Positions 57,101 through 64,000 of a stretch of DNA of 64,000 nucleotides are shown piece by piece. This DNA comes from Azohydromonas lata NBRC 102462 (GTDB taxonomy: Bacteria; Pseudomonadota; Gammaproteobacteria; Burkholderiales; Burkholderiaceae_C). Positions within the stretch are counted from its first letter, which is position 1; the number at the start of each line of letters is the position of its first letter. The notes beneath the pieces were generated by a model that ran no database searches, was not told the origin of the DNA, and saw nothing but the letters and a program-made list of their open reading frames with translations. Both the position numbers and the translations under genes were made by a program. The stretch covers positions 1-64,000 of the forward strand of contig NZ_BCTC01000006.1 in assembly GCF_001571085.1 (NCBI RefSeq), in the 5' to 3' direction.

Positions 57101-59770
57101 TCAGACGCTGAAGCTGTAGTCGGCCAGCGTGCTCACGTCGTCGCCGAGCGTCGCGACCAGGAACAGCTCGCTGGCGGAGACGACCGCGTCGGAGCCGCCG
57201 GGCAGGAACATGCTGGAGGAGAACTGGAACAGGGTCGCCTGCTCGCCGTTGTCCACCACGAACAGCCGCGAGTCGCCATGCGCGTAGGCCGAGGTGGCCG
57301 CGCCAATGGCCGCCGCGGCGCTCTCCGCGGTGATGGCGCCCGCAATGTCGCGGGTGAATATGACCAGCTCGGCCGCGGTGGAAAAGCCGCCCGGGGCGTT
57401 GCGCACCAGGGCGTTGTCCACCACGGCGTCGCCGTCGCCTATGGGGCGGGTGAAGACGATGCGGTCGTCGGCGCTGTTCCAGTCCGTGACCGTGGCGCCA
57501 CCGGCTTCGATGCCGAAAACGATGGTGTCGGCCCCGCCGCCGGCGGTGACCGTGTCCCGCCCCTCGGCCCACACCTGGTCGTTGCCCGCCCCGCCGTCGA
57601 GCACGTTGAGGTCGAAGCCGCCGTGCAGCACGTCGTTGCCGTCGCCGCCCTGCAGCGAGTCGTTGCCCTGGCCGCCGTCCAGCAAGTCGTTGCCCGCGCC
57701 GCCGGTGAGCGTGTCGTTGGCCAGGCCGCCCACGAGCGTGTCCCTGCCGTCCAGGCCCGCCAGCACGTTGCGCAGGTCGTCGCCGACGATGAGGTTGTCC
57801 TGCGCGTTGCCGGTGCCGCGGCGCGCGCCTTCGTACAGGTGCAGCTCCTCGACGTTGGGCGCGAGCACGTGGTCCACGTAGGCGTGGACCACGTCGTGGC
57901 CCTGGCCGGCGTTTTCCTGCACCCGGTCGCCGGCGGCCTCGACGATGTAGCTGTCGTCACCCGCGAGGCCGCGCATGGTCACGCCGCCCACGCCGTCGAG
58001 CAGGTCGTCGTGGCTGCCGCCTACGAGGGTCTCGGTGCCCAGCTTGCCCACCAGCACGTTGTCGGCGTTGGACGTGCCGACCACGGTGGCCTCCGTGGCC
58101 GGCGGCGTCTCGTTGTCCAGGATGCGGGCCACCACCGGCGCGGGCTCGCTGCCCACGGGGTTGGCCAGGCGCAGGCTGAAGGTCTCGGTGCTCTCGGCGC
58201 GCGCGTCGTCCAGCAGCGCCACGTGCAGCACCTGCAGCGTCTGCCCCGGCGCGAACACCACCTGGCCGCTTTGCGCCACGTAGTCGCTGCCGGCGCGGGC
58301 CGTGCCGTCCACGGTGCTGTAGGCCACGCTCACGCTGCGCGCGGACGGCGCATCCAGCGTCACCACGAAGTCCAGCGTGGTGTCCGTCTCGCGCGCGTGC
58401 AGTGCCGCGGCCTGCACGCCGGGGCTGGCGGCGCTGCCGTCGTGGTGCGAGGGCAGCACCAGGTGCGCCCGCGTGTCGCCCAGGGTGGCGTTCACGGGGT
58501 TGGTCAGCAGCAGGTCCAGGAAGCGGCTGTCGTGCGCCGCGCCGTCGTCCACGTGGTTCAGCGCCACCAGCACCGTCTTGTTGGTCTCGCCCGGCGCGAA
58601 CACCACCGTCTGCGGCAGCATCCGCTCGTAGTCGGTGAACACGCGGGTGCTGCGGTCCTCGGTGGCGTAGCGCAGCGTGACGTACTCGGTGCTGGGCTTG
58701 TCCAGCCAGAGGTTGAAGCGGGCGAAGGGCTCCCAGCCGTCCACGATGGCGTCGTCGATGTGGATGACGGGCGTGCCCGCGGGCCGGTCGTTGTCGCGAA
58801 TGGTGCCCAGCACCTCGCCGCGGCCGTCGGCGATGGCCATGTTCACCGGGTTGGAGAGCACGAGGCGCAGCAGCTCGTCGGCCTCCACCGCGCCGTCGTT
58901 GAGCAGGGGCACGTGGACCACCTGCGCCACCTGCCCGGGCGCGAACACCAGCGTGCCGCTTTGCGCCAGGAAGTCGCTGCCCGCGCTCGCGGTCACGCCC
59001 TCGATGCGCCAGCTCACGCTGGACGTCAGCGCCGAGCGCGCGCTGAGGCTGACCACGAAGCTCAGCGTGGCGTCGGCCTCGCCGGCCTGCGCGTCCAGCA
59101 CGCTGACGCCGCCCCAGGGCTGCGCCCCCTCGTTCACGCCGGCCACGCCCGCCACGTAGAGCTTGGCGCGCGTGTTGGGAATGTCCACGTCCACCGGGTC
59201 GCCCAAGGACAGGTCGAAGTAGGTCGACCCCTGCGACGCCCCGGTGCGCGGCGGCACGCCCACGGTGTAGGTCTGCGCCACTTCGCCGGGGTCGAAATGC
59301 AGCGTGCGCCCGCCGTCGATGGACGCGACGTTGAACTCCAGGAACTGGCTGCTGGGGTGGTCCAGGCGCAGCGTGAAGATGGCCTGGCCCTCGGCGTCGT
59401 CCACGACCACGTCGTCCACCAGCAGCTTGGGCCGGCCCAGGGCCGGCGCGTCGTCGTCGACGATGGTGGCCCAGGCGGTGTGCCGGCCTAGGGTGTCGTT
59501 GACCGCATCGAAGAGATTGAGCTTGAACAGCTCCAGCGGCTCGCGCGTGGCGTCGTCCAGCAGCGGGATGTCCACCGTGAGCGAAAGCTGGCCGGGATCG
59601 AAGACCAGCACGCCGGAGCGGCCCGTGTAGTCCACGCCCGCGTGGGCCGTGGCGGCGGCCGTGGCCCAGGACACCTGTACCGGCGAGGTGGCGGGCTCGG
59701 TGAGGCGCACGGTGAAGCGTGCCAGGCCGCTCGACTCATCCACTGCAAAGTCGTCAACCACGATGGCCAT
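57101..59770 (-). CDS. Calx-beta/RTX secreted protein, paralogue 3
   Basis: This 889-residue protein is the first gene of the T1SS unit. It opens MAIVVDDFAVDESSGLARFT, carries Calx-beta modules, RTX repeats (GGAGNDLLDGGQGNDSLQGG), and a C-terminal module like its paralogues ending YSFSV. CGGAGG lies just upstream of the ATG. A promoter should lie in 59771-59940, but I see no clear boxes there. It is probably an adhesin or surface-layer-like protein. No enzymatic domain is visible. Confidence 0.9.
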   Translation of the reverse strand: MAIVVDDFAVDESSGLARFTVRLTEPATSPVQVSWATAAATAHAGVDYTGRSGVLVFDPGQLSLTVDIPLLDDATREPLELFKLNLFDAVNDTLGRHTAWATIVDDDAPALGRPKLLVDDVVVDDAEGQAIFTLRLDHPSSQFLEFNVASIDGGRTLHFDPGEVAQTYTVGVPPRTGASQGSTYFDLSLGDPVDVDIPNTRAKLYVAGVAGVNEGAQPWGGVSVLDAQAGEADATLSFVVSLSARSALTSSVSWRIEGVTASAGSDFLAQSGTLVFAPGQVAQVVHVPLLNDGAVEADELLRLVLSNPVNMAIADGRGEVLGTIRDNDRPAGTPVIHIDDAIVDGWEPFARFNLWLDKPSTEYVTLRYATEDRSTRVFTDYERMLPQTVVFAPGETNKTVLVALNHVDDGAAHDSRFLDLLLTNPVNATLGDTRAHLVLPSHHDGSAASPGVQAAALHARETDTTLDFVVTLDAPSARSVSVAYSTVDGTARAGSDYVAQSGQVVFAPGQTLQVLHVALLDDARAESTETFSLRLANPVGSEPAPVVARILDNETPPATEATVVGTSNADNVLVGKLGTETLVGGSHDDLLDGVGGVTMRGLAGDDSYIVEAAGDRVQENAGQGHDVVHAYVDHVLAPNVEELHLYEGARRGTGNAQDNLIVGDDLRNVLAGLDGRDTLVGGLANDTLTGGAGNDLLDGGQGNDSLQGGDGNDVLHGGFDLNVLDGGAGNDQVWAEGRDTVTAGGGADTIVFGIEAGGATVTDWNSADDRIVFTRPIGDGDAVVDNALVRNAPGGFSTAAELVIFTRDIAGAITAESAAAAIGAATSAYAHGDSRLFVVDNGEQATLFQFSSSMFLPGGSDAVVSASELFLVATLGDDVSTLADYSFSV

Positions 59771-59940
59771 GTCAGCCTCCGATGCCGCTCGCGTCTACCG
59801 GTGGCGGCGCCAAGGTCGCCATGGGCGAACGTGGCCGGCAGCATAGTCCTCGCTTCAATGTGGTGCGAGCCGCGACCCTTGCCGATACAGGGTCCCTGAC
59901 GTTCGCTTCCTGGCCGGGACTGGACCCGCTGCGCCAAGGC

Positions 59941-61260
59941 TCAGGCGCCGGTGGCCAAGGCCGGCAGCACGGTGCCCACGCATTCGCCGAAGCCGATGCG
60001 CGCGGCGCCGGGCTTTTCGCACCAGCCGCGGATCACGACGCTGTCGCCGTCCTCCAGGAAGGTGCGGGTTTCGCCGTTGGCCAGCGCCAGCGGCTGCTTG
60101 CCGCCGGCGGTGAGCTCGATGAGCGCGCCGGCCTGGTCCAGCGTCGGCCCCGAGAGCGTGCCGCTGCCGAACAGGTCGCCGGGCTGCAGGTTGCAGCCAT
60201 TGACCGTGTGATGGGCCACCATCTGCGCCACCGTCCAGTAGGCGTGGCGGTAGCTGGTGCGGCAGATCGTGGCGGCGCTGCCGGCCTCGCGCAGGCGCGG
60301 CGTGAGCAGGTCCACCTGCAGCTGGATGTCCAGCGAGCCCTCGCGGCGGTTCGCGTCGCTGTCCAGGTAGGGCAGCGGCTGCGGATCGCCCTCGGGGCGC
60401 TCGAAGGGCACGCGGTAGGGGGCCAGCGCCTCCAGCGTGACCACCCACGGCGAGAGGGTGCTGGCGAAGCTCTTGGACAGGAAGGGGCCCAGCGGCTGGT
60501 ATTCCCAGGCCTGGATGTCGCGGGCCGACCAGTCGTTGAACAGGCAGATGCCGAAAACGTGGTCCTCGGCCTGTTCCATGGGCACCGGCTCGCCCTGCGC
60601 GTTGCCCGGGCCGACGAAGATGCCCAGCTCCAGCTCGATGTCCAGCCGCTTGCTTGGGGCCAACGACGGCTGCGTGGCCCCGGGCGGCAGGGTCTGGCCC
60701 AGCGGGCGCCGGAAGGACTGGCCCGACACGCCGATGCTGGAGGCGCGGCCGTGGTAGCCGATGGGCACCCACTTGTAGTTGGGCAGCAGCGGGTTGTCGG
60801 GGCGGAACAGCCGGCCGATGTTGGTGGCGTGGTGCACGGAGGTATAGAAGTCCGTGTAGTCGCCGATGCGCGCGGGCACGTCGTACTCGGCTTGCGCCTG
60901 CGGCACCAGGCAGCCCTGCAGCCGCGGCTGCTCGGCCGCGCCCTCGCGCAGTGCGCGCGACAGCGCCAGGCGCAAGGCGCTCCAGGCGGGCTGCCCAAGC
61001 GCCATCAGGGCGTTGAGCTTGTCCTGGGCGCCGGCCTGCGCGGCAGCGGCAGCCTCGCCGCTGAGCACGCCGGCCGCGGCCAGGGCCGCCAGGTCCACGA
61101 TCTGGTCGCCGATGGCCACGCCGCCGCGCCAGGGCTCGCTGGAGCCTTGGCGGCGGAACACGGCGAACGGCAGGTTCTGCAGCGGGAAATCGGTGCCGGC
61201 CGCATGGGCCGAGGCGACCCAGCTGCGCAGCGCCGGGTCGTGGGTTTCGTTGAGGGACAT
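59941..61260 (-). CDS. Fumarylacetoacetase
   Basis: This enzyme hydrolyses fumarylacetoacetate to fumarate and acetoacetate, the last step of homogentisate breakdown. The 439-residue chain has an N-terminal SH3-like domain (DFPLQNLPFAVFRRQG) and a catalytic domain with the metal and active-site motifs DYTDFYTSVHHATNIG, LELGIFVG and LFNDWSARDIQAWEY. AGGAG precedes the ATG at 61260. It follows hmgA after 23 bases. The maleylacetoacetate isomerase gene is not in the window. Confidence 0.95.
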   Translation of the reverse strand: MSLNETHDPALRSWVASAHAAGTDFPLQNLPFAVFRRQGSSEPWRGGVAIGDQIVDLAALAAAGVLSGEAAAAAQAGAQDKLNALMALGQPAWSALRLALSRALREGAAEQPRLQGCLVPQAQAEYDVPARIGDYTDFYTSVHHATNIGRLFRPDNPLLPNYKWVPIGYHGRASSIGVSGQSFRRPLGQTLPPGATQPSLAPSKRLDIELELGIFVGPGNAQGEPVPMEQAEDHVFGICLFNDWSARDIQAWEYQPLGPFLSKSFASTLSPWVVTLEALAPYRVPFERPEGDPQPLPYLDSDANRREGSLDIQLQVDLLTPRLREAGSAATICRTSYRHAYWTVAQMVAHHTVNGCNLQPGDLFGSGTLSGPTLDQAGALIELTAGGKQPLALANGETRTFLEDGDSVVIRGWCEKPGAARIGFGECVGTVLPALATGA

Positions 61261-61283
61261 CGTTTGAACTCCTGGAGGGGCTC

Positions 61284-62576
61284 TCAAGGCTGCGTGAAGC
61301 GGTCCGACAGGTTGGCCCAGCAATCGGCGTAGGCACGGTCCACTTCAGCGTCCTGCAGCGCGAAGGCGGTGGGATGGAAGCGCCAGCGGCTCTCGAACAT
61401 GAAGGCCAGCGTGTTGTCCAGCTTGTGCGGCGCCAGCGGCGCGTTGCTGGCCTTCTCGAAGGCTTCGGCGTCGGGGCCGTGCGGCACCATGCAGTTGTGC
61501 AGGCTCATGCCGCCGGGCTTGAAGCCTTCGGGCTTGGCGTCGTACTGGCCGTACACCAGCCCCATGAACTCGCTCATGAGGTTGCGGTGGTACCAGGGCG
61601 GGCGGAAGGTGTCCTCGGCCACCATCCAGCGCGGCGGGAAGATGACGAAATCGCAGTTGGCCGTGCCCGGCGTGTCGCTGGGCGAGGTCAGCACGGTGAA
61701 GATGGACGGGTCCGGGTGGTCGAAGCTGATGGACCCTATCGTCATGAAGTTGGCCGTGTCGTACTTCAGCGGCGTGAGGTTGCCGTGCCAGGCCACGACG
61801 TTGAAGGGCGTGCCGGCCTGGCTGTTGCGCCACAGCGTGCCGCCGTACTTCTTGATGATTTCGTAGCCGCCCGCGCTGTCCTCATACGCCGCGACGGGCG
61901 CGAGGAAGTCGCGCGGATTGGCCAGGCCGTTGGAGCCTATGGGGCCCAGCTCCGGCAGCCTGAAGGGGGCACCGTAGTTCTCGCACACGTAGGCGCGCGA
62001 GGCGCCCTGCACTTCCACCTTGAAGGCGATGCCGCGCGGCAGCAGCACCACCTCGCCGGGCTGGGCTTCCAGCACGCCCATCTCCGTGACGAAGCGCAGC
62101 GCGCCCTCCTGCGGCACGACCAGCATCTCGCCGTCGGCGTTGACGAAGGCGCGCCGCTGCATGCTGCGGTTGATGAGCACCAGGTGCGCGGCCATGCCGG
62201 TTTGTGCATCCACGTCGCCGTTGACGACCACCGTGCGCAATCCGTCCACGAAGTCCAGGTGCTCGCCCTGCGGTACCGGCGTCGGGTGCCAGCGCAACGG
62301 GTCCGGCGGCGCGGCCACGCCGTCCTTGGCGCCCGTCTTGAAGTAGGGCTGCTCGTAGGGGACGTAGGCCCCGGTCACCACCGAGGGCTGGCGGCGGTAG
62401 AGCCAGCTGCGGCGGTTTTCGGCACGGGGCGCCGTGAAGGCGGAGCCCGATACCAGCTCGGCGTAGAGGCCCAGCGCCACTTGCTGGGGGCTGTTGCGGC
62501 CTTGCGGCAGTGCACCGGCCACGGCCTGCGTGGAGAACTGGTTGCCGAAGCCGCTCTGGTACGTCAATGCGGTCAT
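61284..62576 (-). CDS. hmgA: Homogentisate 1,2-dioxygenase
   Basis: This iron enzyme opens the ring of homogentisate to maleylacetoacetate. It has 430 residues, the family length. The N-terminal YQSGFGNQFSTQAVAGALP is diagnostic. The C-terminal part holds the iron ligands in PPWYHRNLMSEFMGLVYGQY and the conserved MSLHNCMVPHGPD. It is in a unit with the fumarylacetoacetase gene downstream and, 73 bases upstream, a Bug receptor. Confidence 0.96.
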   Translation of the reverse strand: MTALTYQSGFGNQFSTQAVAGALPQGRNSPQQVALGLYAELVSGSAFTAPRAENRRSWLYRRQPSVVTGAYVPYEQPYFKTGAKDGVAAPPDPLRWHPTPVPQGEHLDFVDGLRTVVVNGDVDAQTGMAAHLVLINRSMQRRAFVNADGEMLVVPQEGALRFVTEMGVLEAQPGEVVLLPRGIAFKVEVQGASRAYVCENYGAPFRLPELGPIGSNGLANPRDFLAPVAAYEDSAGGYEIIKKYGGTLWRNSQAGTPFNVVAWHGNLTPLKYDTANFMTIGSISFDHPDPSIFTVLTSPSDTPGTANCDFVIFPPRWMVAEDTFRPPWYHRNLMSEFMGLVYGQYDAKPEGFKPGGMSLHNCMVPHGPDAEAFEKASNAPLAPHKLDNTLAFMFESRWRFHPTAFALQDAEVDRAYADCWANLSDRFTQP

Positions 62577-62649
62577 GGAAAAACTCTTTCAGCAAGTCAT
62601 GCGGCGGCGCCTTGCGCGGGCGGTGCGCCGCCGCGGGTTGCGGTGGGGC

Positions 62650-63618
62650 TCAGTCGAGCCTGATGTTGTTGGCCTGGATCAGCGCGCCCCAGCGGCTGCG
62701 CTCGGTGCGGGCGTAGCTTGCCATCTGCTCCGGCGTGCCCGGCAGCGGCTCCAGCCCCAGGGTCTGGAAGCGGGCCTTCACGGTCGTGGACTCCAGCGCG
62801 GCGACGAGGGCCTTGTTGAGCTTGGCCACCACGTCGTCGCCCGTGCCTGCCGGCACCACCAGGCCCTGCCAGGCGTAGGCCTCGAAGTCCTTGACGCCCT
62901 GCTCGGCGAGCGTGGGCACGTCCGGCAAAGTCTTGAGCCGTGCCGGGCTGGCCACGCCGATGGCGCGCAGCTTGCCGCTGGTCACGTACTGCTGGACGCT
63001 GGCGGTGTCTATCAGGCCGATGTTGACCTGGCCGCCCATGACGTCCTGCACGGCCGGTGCCGCGCCCCGGTACGGCACGTGGACGAGCTTCAGGCCGCTC
63101 TTCTCGCGCAGCAGCTCGCCGGCGAGGTGGTGCGGGCTGCCGGCGCCGGCCGATGCGTAGGTCACGCCGTCGCCCTGCTTCTGCGCCCAAGCCACGAACT
63201 CCTGCCAGTTCTTCACCGGCACGTTGGGCGCGACCACCAGCAGCAGCGGGAAGCGCGCGAGCATGCCCACGGGCTTGAAGTCCTTTTCCGCGCTGTAGGA
63301 CAGCTTGGAGAACAGGAAGGGGTTGACGGCCAGCGTGGCGAAGTCGGCCGTGAACATGATGTTGCCGAAGTCCTTGGACTTGGCGGCGTAGTCGGCGGCA
63401 ATGTTGGTCGCGGCACCGGGCTTGTTGTTCACGACGATGGTGCGGCCCAGGGTCTTGCCCATCTGTTCGGCCACCGTGCGCGCCACGATGTCCGAGCCGC
63501 CGCCGGCGGCGTAGCCCACCACCCACTCCAGCGGCTTGTCCTGGGCTGCGGCCAGCAGCGGGAGCGTCGCCAAGGTGGCTTGGGCCAGCAGGGCCAGCGC
63601 AGTGCGTCGGGTTGTCAT
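62650..63618 (-). CDS. Bug-family tripartite tricarboxylate transporter receptor in the homogentisate locus
   Basis: This 322-residue binding protein has a signal peptide (cut near AAA/Q), then the Bug pattern PLEWVVGYAAGGGSDIVART, the ligand loops NNKPGAATNIAADYA and the late LPDVPTLAEQGVKDFEAYAW block. It lies between the DUF2783 gene and hmgA on the same strand, so it may recognise an aromatic acid precursor of homogentisate. No TctA/TctB genes are nearby. Confidence 0.9.
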   Translation of the reverse strand: MTTRRTALALLAQATLATLPLLAAAQDKPLEWVVGYAAGGGSDIVARTVAEQMGKTLGRTIVVNNKPGAATNIAADYAAKSKDFGNIMFTADFATLAVNPFLFSKLSYSAEKDFKPVGMLARFPLLLVVAPNVPVKNWQEFVAWAQKQGDGVTYASAGAGSPHHLAGELLREKSGLKLVHVPYRGAAPAVQDVMGGQVNIGLIDTASVQQYVTSGKLRAIGVASPARLKTLPDVPTLAEQGVKDFEAYAWQGLVVPAGTGDDVVAKLNKALVAALESTTVKARFQTLGLEPLPGTPEQMASYARTERSRWGALIQANNIRLD

Positions 63619-63665
63619 GGGAGTCTCCTTCAGTCGTTGTAGATGGTTTTCGCGTGCGTGGGGGC

Positions 63666-63866
63666 TCAGGCCGTTTCGCCGCTGGCACGCGCCAGGGCCA
63701 GGGCCGTCTTCAGGACGTCCAGGCGTCCGATGTGGTTGGACAGCAGCAGCACCAGGCGGGCGTTGAGCGCGTGGCTGGCCTGCGGTGTCAGGTCGCGGTG
63801 GCTGTCGATGAGCGCCTCGTAGAAGTCGTCGGGCGCATCCAGGTTGGGTTCGGTGATCAGCGGCAT
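63666..63866 (-). CDS. DUF2783 domain protein
   Basis: This 66-residue protein matches the DUF2783 pattern (LDAPDDFYEALIDSHRDLTPQASHALNARLVLLLSNHIG). Genes of this family are commonly found beside FAD-dependent aromatic monooxygenases, and here the partial monooxygenase gene lies 20 bases upstream. The function is unknown; an accessory role in the hydroxylase is possible. The ATG at 63866 fits the family start. Confidence 0.8.
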   Translation of the reverse strand: MPLITEPNLDAPDDFYEALIDSHRDLTPQASHALNARLVLLLSNHIGRLDVLKTALALARASGETA

Positions 63867-63886
63867 GGCGGGGTTCTCGCGGCAGG

Positions 63887-64000
63887 TCAGGCCAGCGCGC
63901 AGGCGCGCGCCATGGCGGCCTTCACGGCGGGCAGGGAGGGATGGCGCCAGCGCGCGCACACGTGCTGGTCGGGGCGGATGAGGTAGGCGCTGCCGGGCTG
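63887..64000 (-). CDS. FAD-dependent aromatic monooxygenase, C-terminal end (partial)
   Basis: Only the last 37 residues lie in the window. The segment PGSAYLIRPDQHVCARWRHP is the conserved C-terminal block of MhpA-like flavin monooxygenases. It likely hydroxylates an aromatic acid feeding the homogentisate pathway, judging from hmgA and fumarylacetoacetase downstream. The substrate cannot be deduced. The start lies beyond base 64000. Confidence 0.75.
   Translation of the reverse strand, partial: QPGSAYLIRPDQHVCARWRHPSLPAVKAAMARACALA

Overview
The window is about 70% G+C, with very short intergenic gaps and many ATGA/GTGA stop-start overlaps. Its gene content (paa phenylacetate cluster with a LivKHMGF-type ABC transporter, Bug-type tricarboxylate receptors, homogentisate pathway genes) points to a betaproteobacterium, most likely Burkholderiales/Comamonadaceae. 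This assignment rests on gene content and style only; no database was searched.

Region 1 (1-20040) is aerobic phenylacetyl-CoA catabolism: paaA (5' end cut) -paaBCDE (ring epoxidase and its reductase), a five-domain branched-chain-type ABC transporter (substrate-binding protein, LivH, fused LivM-LivG, LivF), and paaZ (ring opening). A reverse-strand pair follows, an unassigned ferritin-like diiron protein and a ferredoxin/FAD reductase. Then come an enoyl-CoA hydratase, paaY and paaN on the reverse strand, and paaH, a TetR regulator (paaR) and paaJ on the forward strand. Two palindromic PaaR-type operators sit upstream of the diiron gene and between paaN and paaH, which ties the unassigned diiron pair to the regulon.

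Region 2 (20041-23640) is accessory: a dispersed repeat, two small hypothetical genes, glutathione reductase, and a RES/Xre-type toxin-antitoxin pair.

Region 3 (23740-42233) is a large secretion locus. On the reverse strand lie tpsA (filamentous haemagglutinin-like), a ModA-like binding protein, and the tightly packed run tpsB-exbB-exbD-tonB-gspK. On the forward strand lie gspH-I-J-L-M-D-E-F-C. Translational overlap of gspK with tonB physically couples a type II secretion system to a two-partner secretion system and a TonB energiser. This is the best candidate here for an undescribed system. gspG and gspO are not in the window.

Region 4 (42258-48333) holds a Bug receptor, a D-2-hydroxyacid dehydrogenase, a citrate synthase with an N-terminal helix-turn-helix, and then a Rep_3-type plasmid replication initiator with about 13 clear iterons around an AT-rich stretch, i.e. 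a plasmid-type origin inside an otherwise chromosome-like region.

Region 5 (48334-59770) is a type I secretion locus: membrane fusion protein, ABC exporter and three tandem paralogous Calx-beta/RTX proteins. Region 6 (59941-64000) is homogentisate catabolism (fumarylacetoacetase, hmgA), with a Bug receptor, a DUF2783 protein and the 3' end of an FAD monooxygenase.
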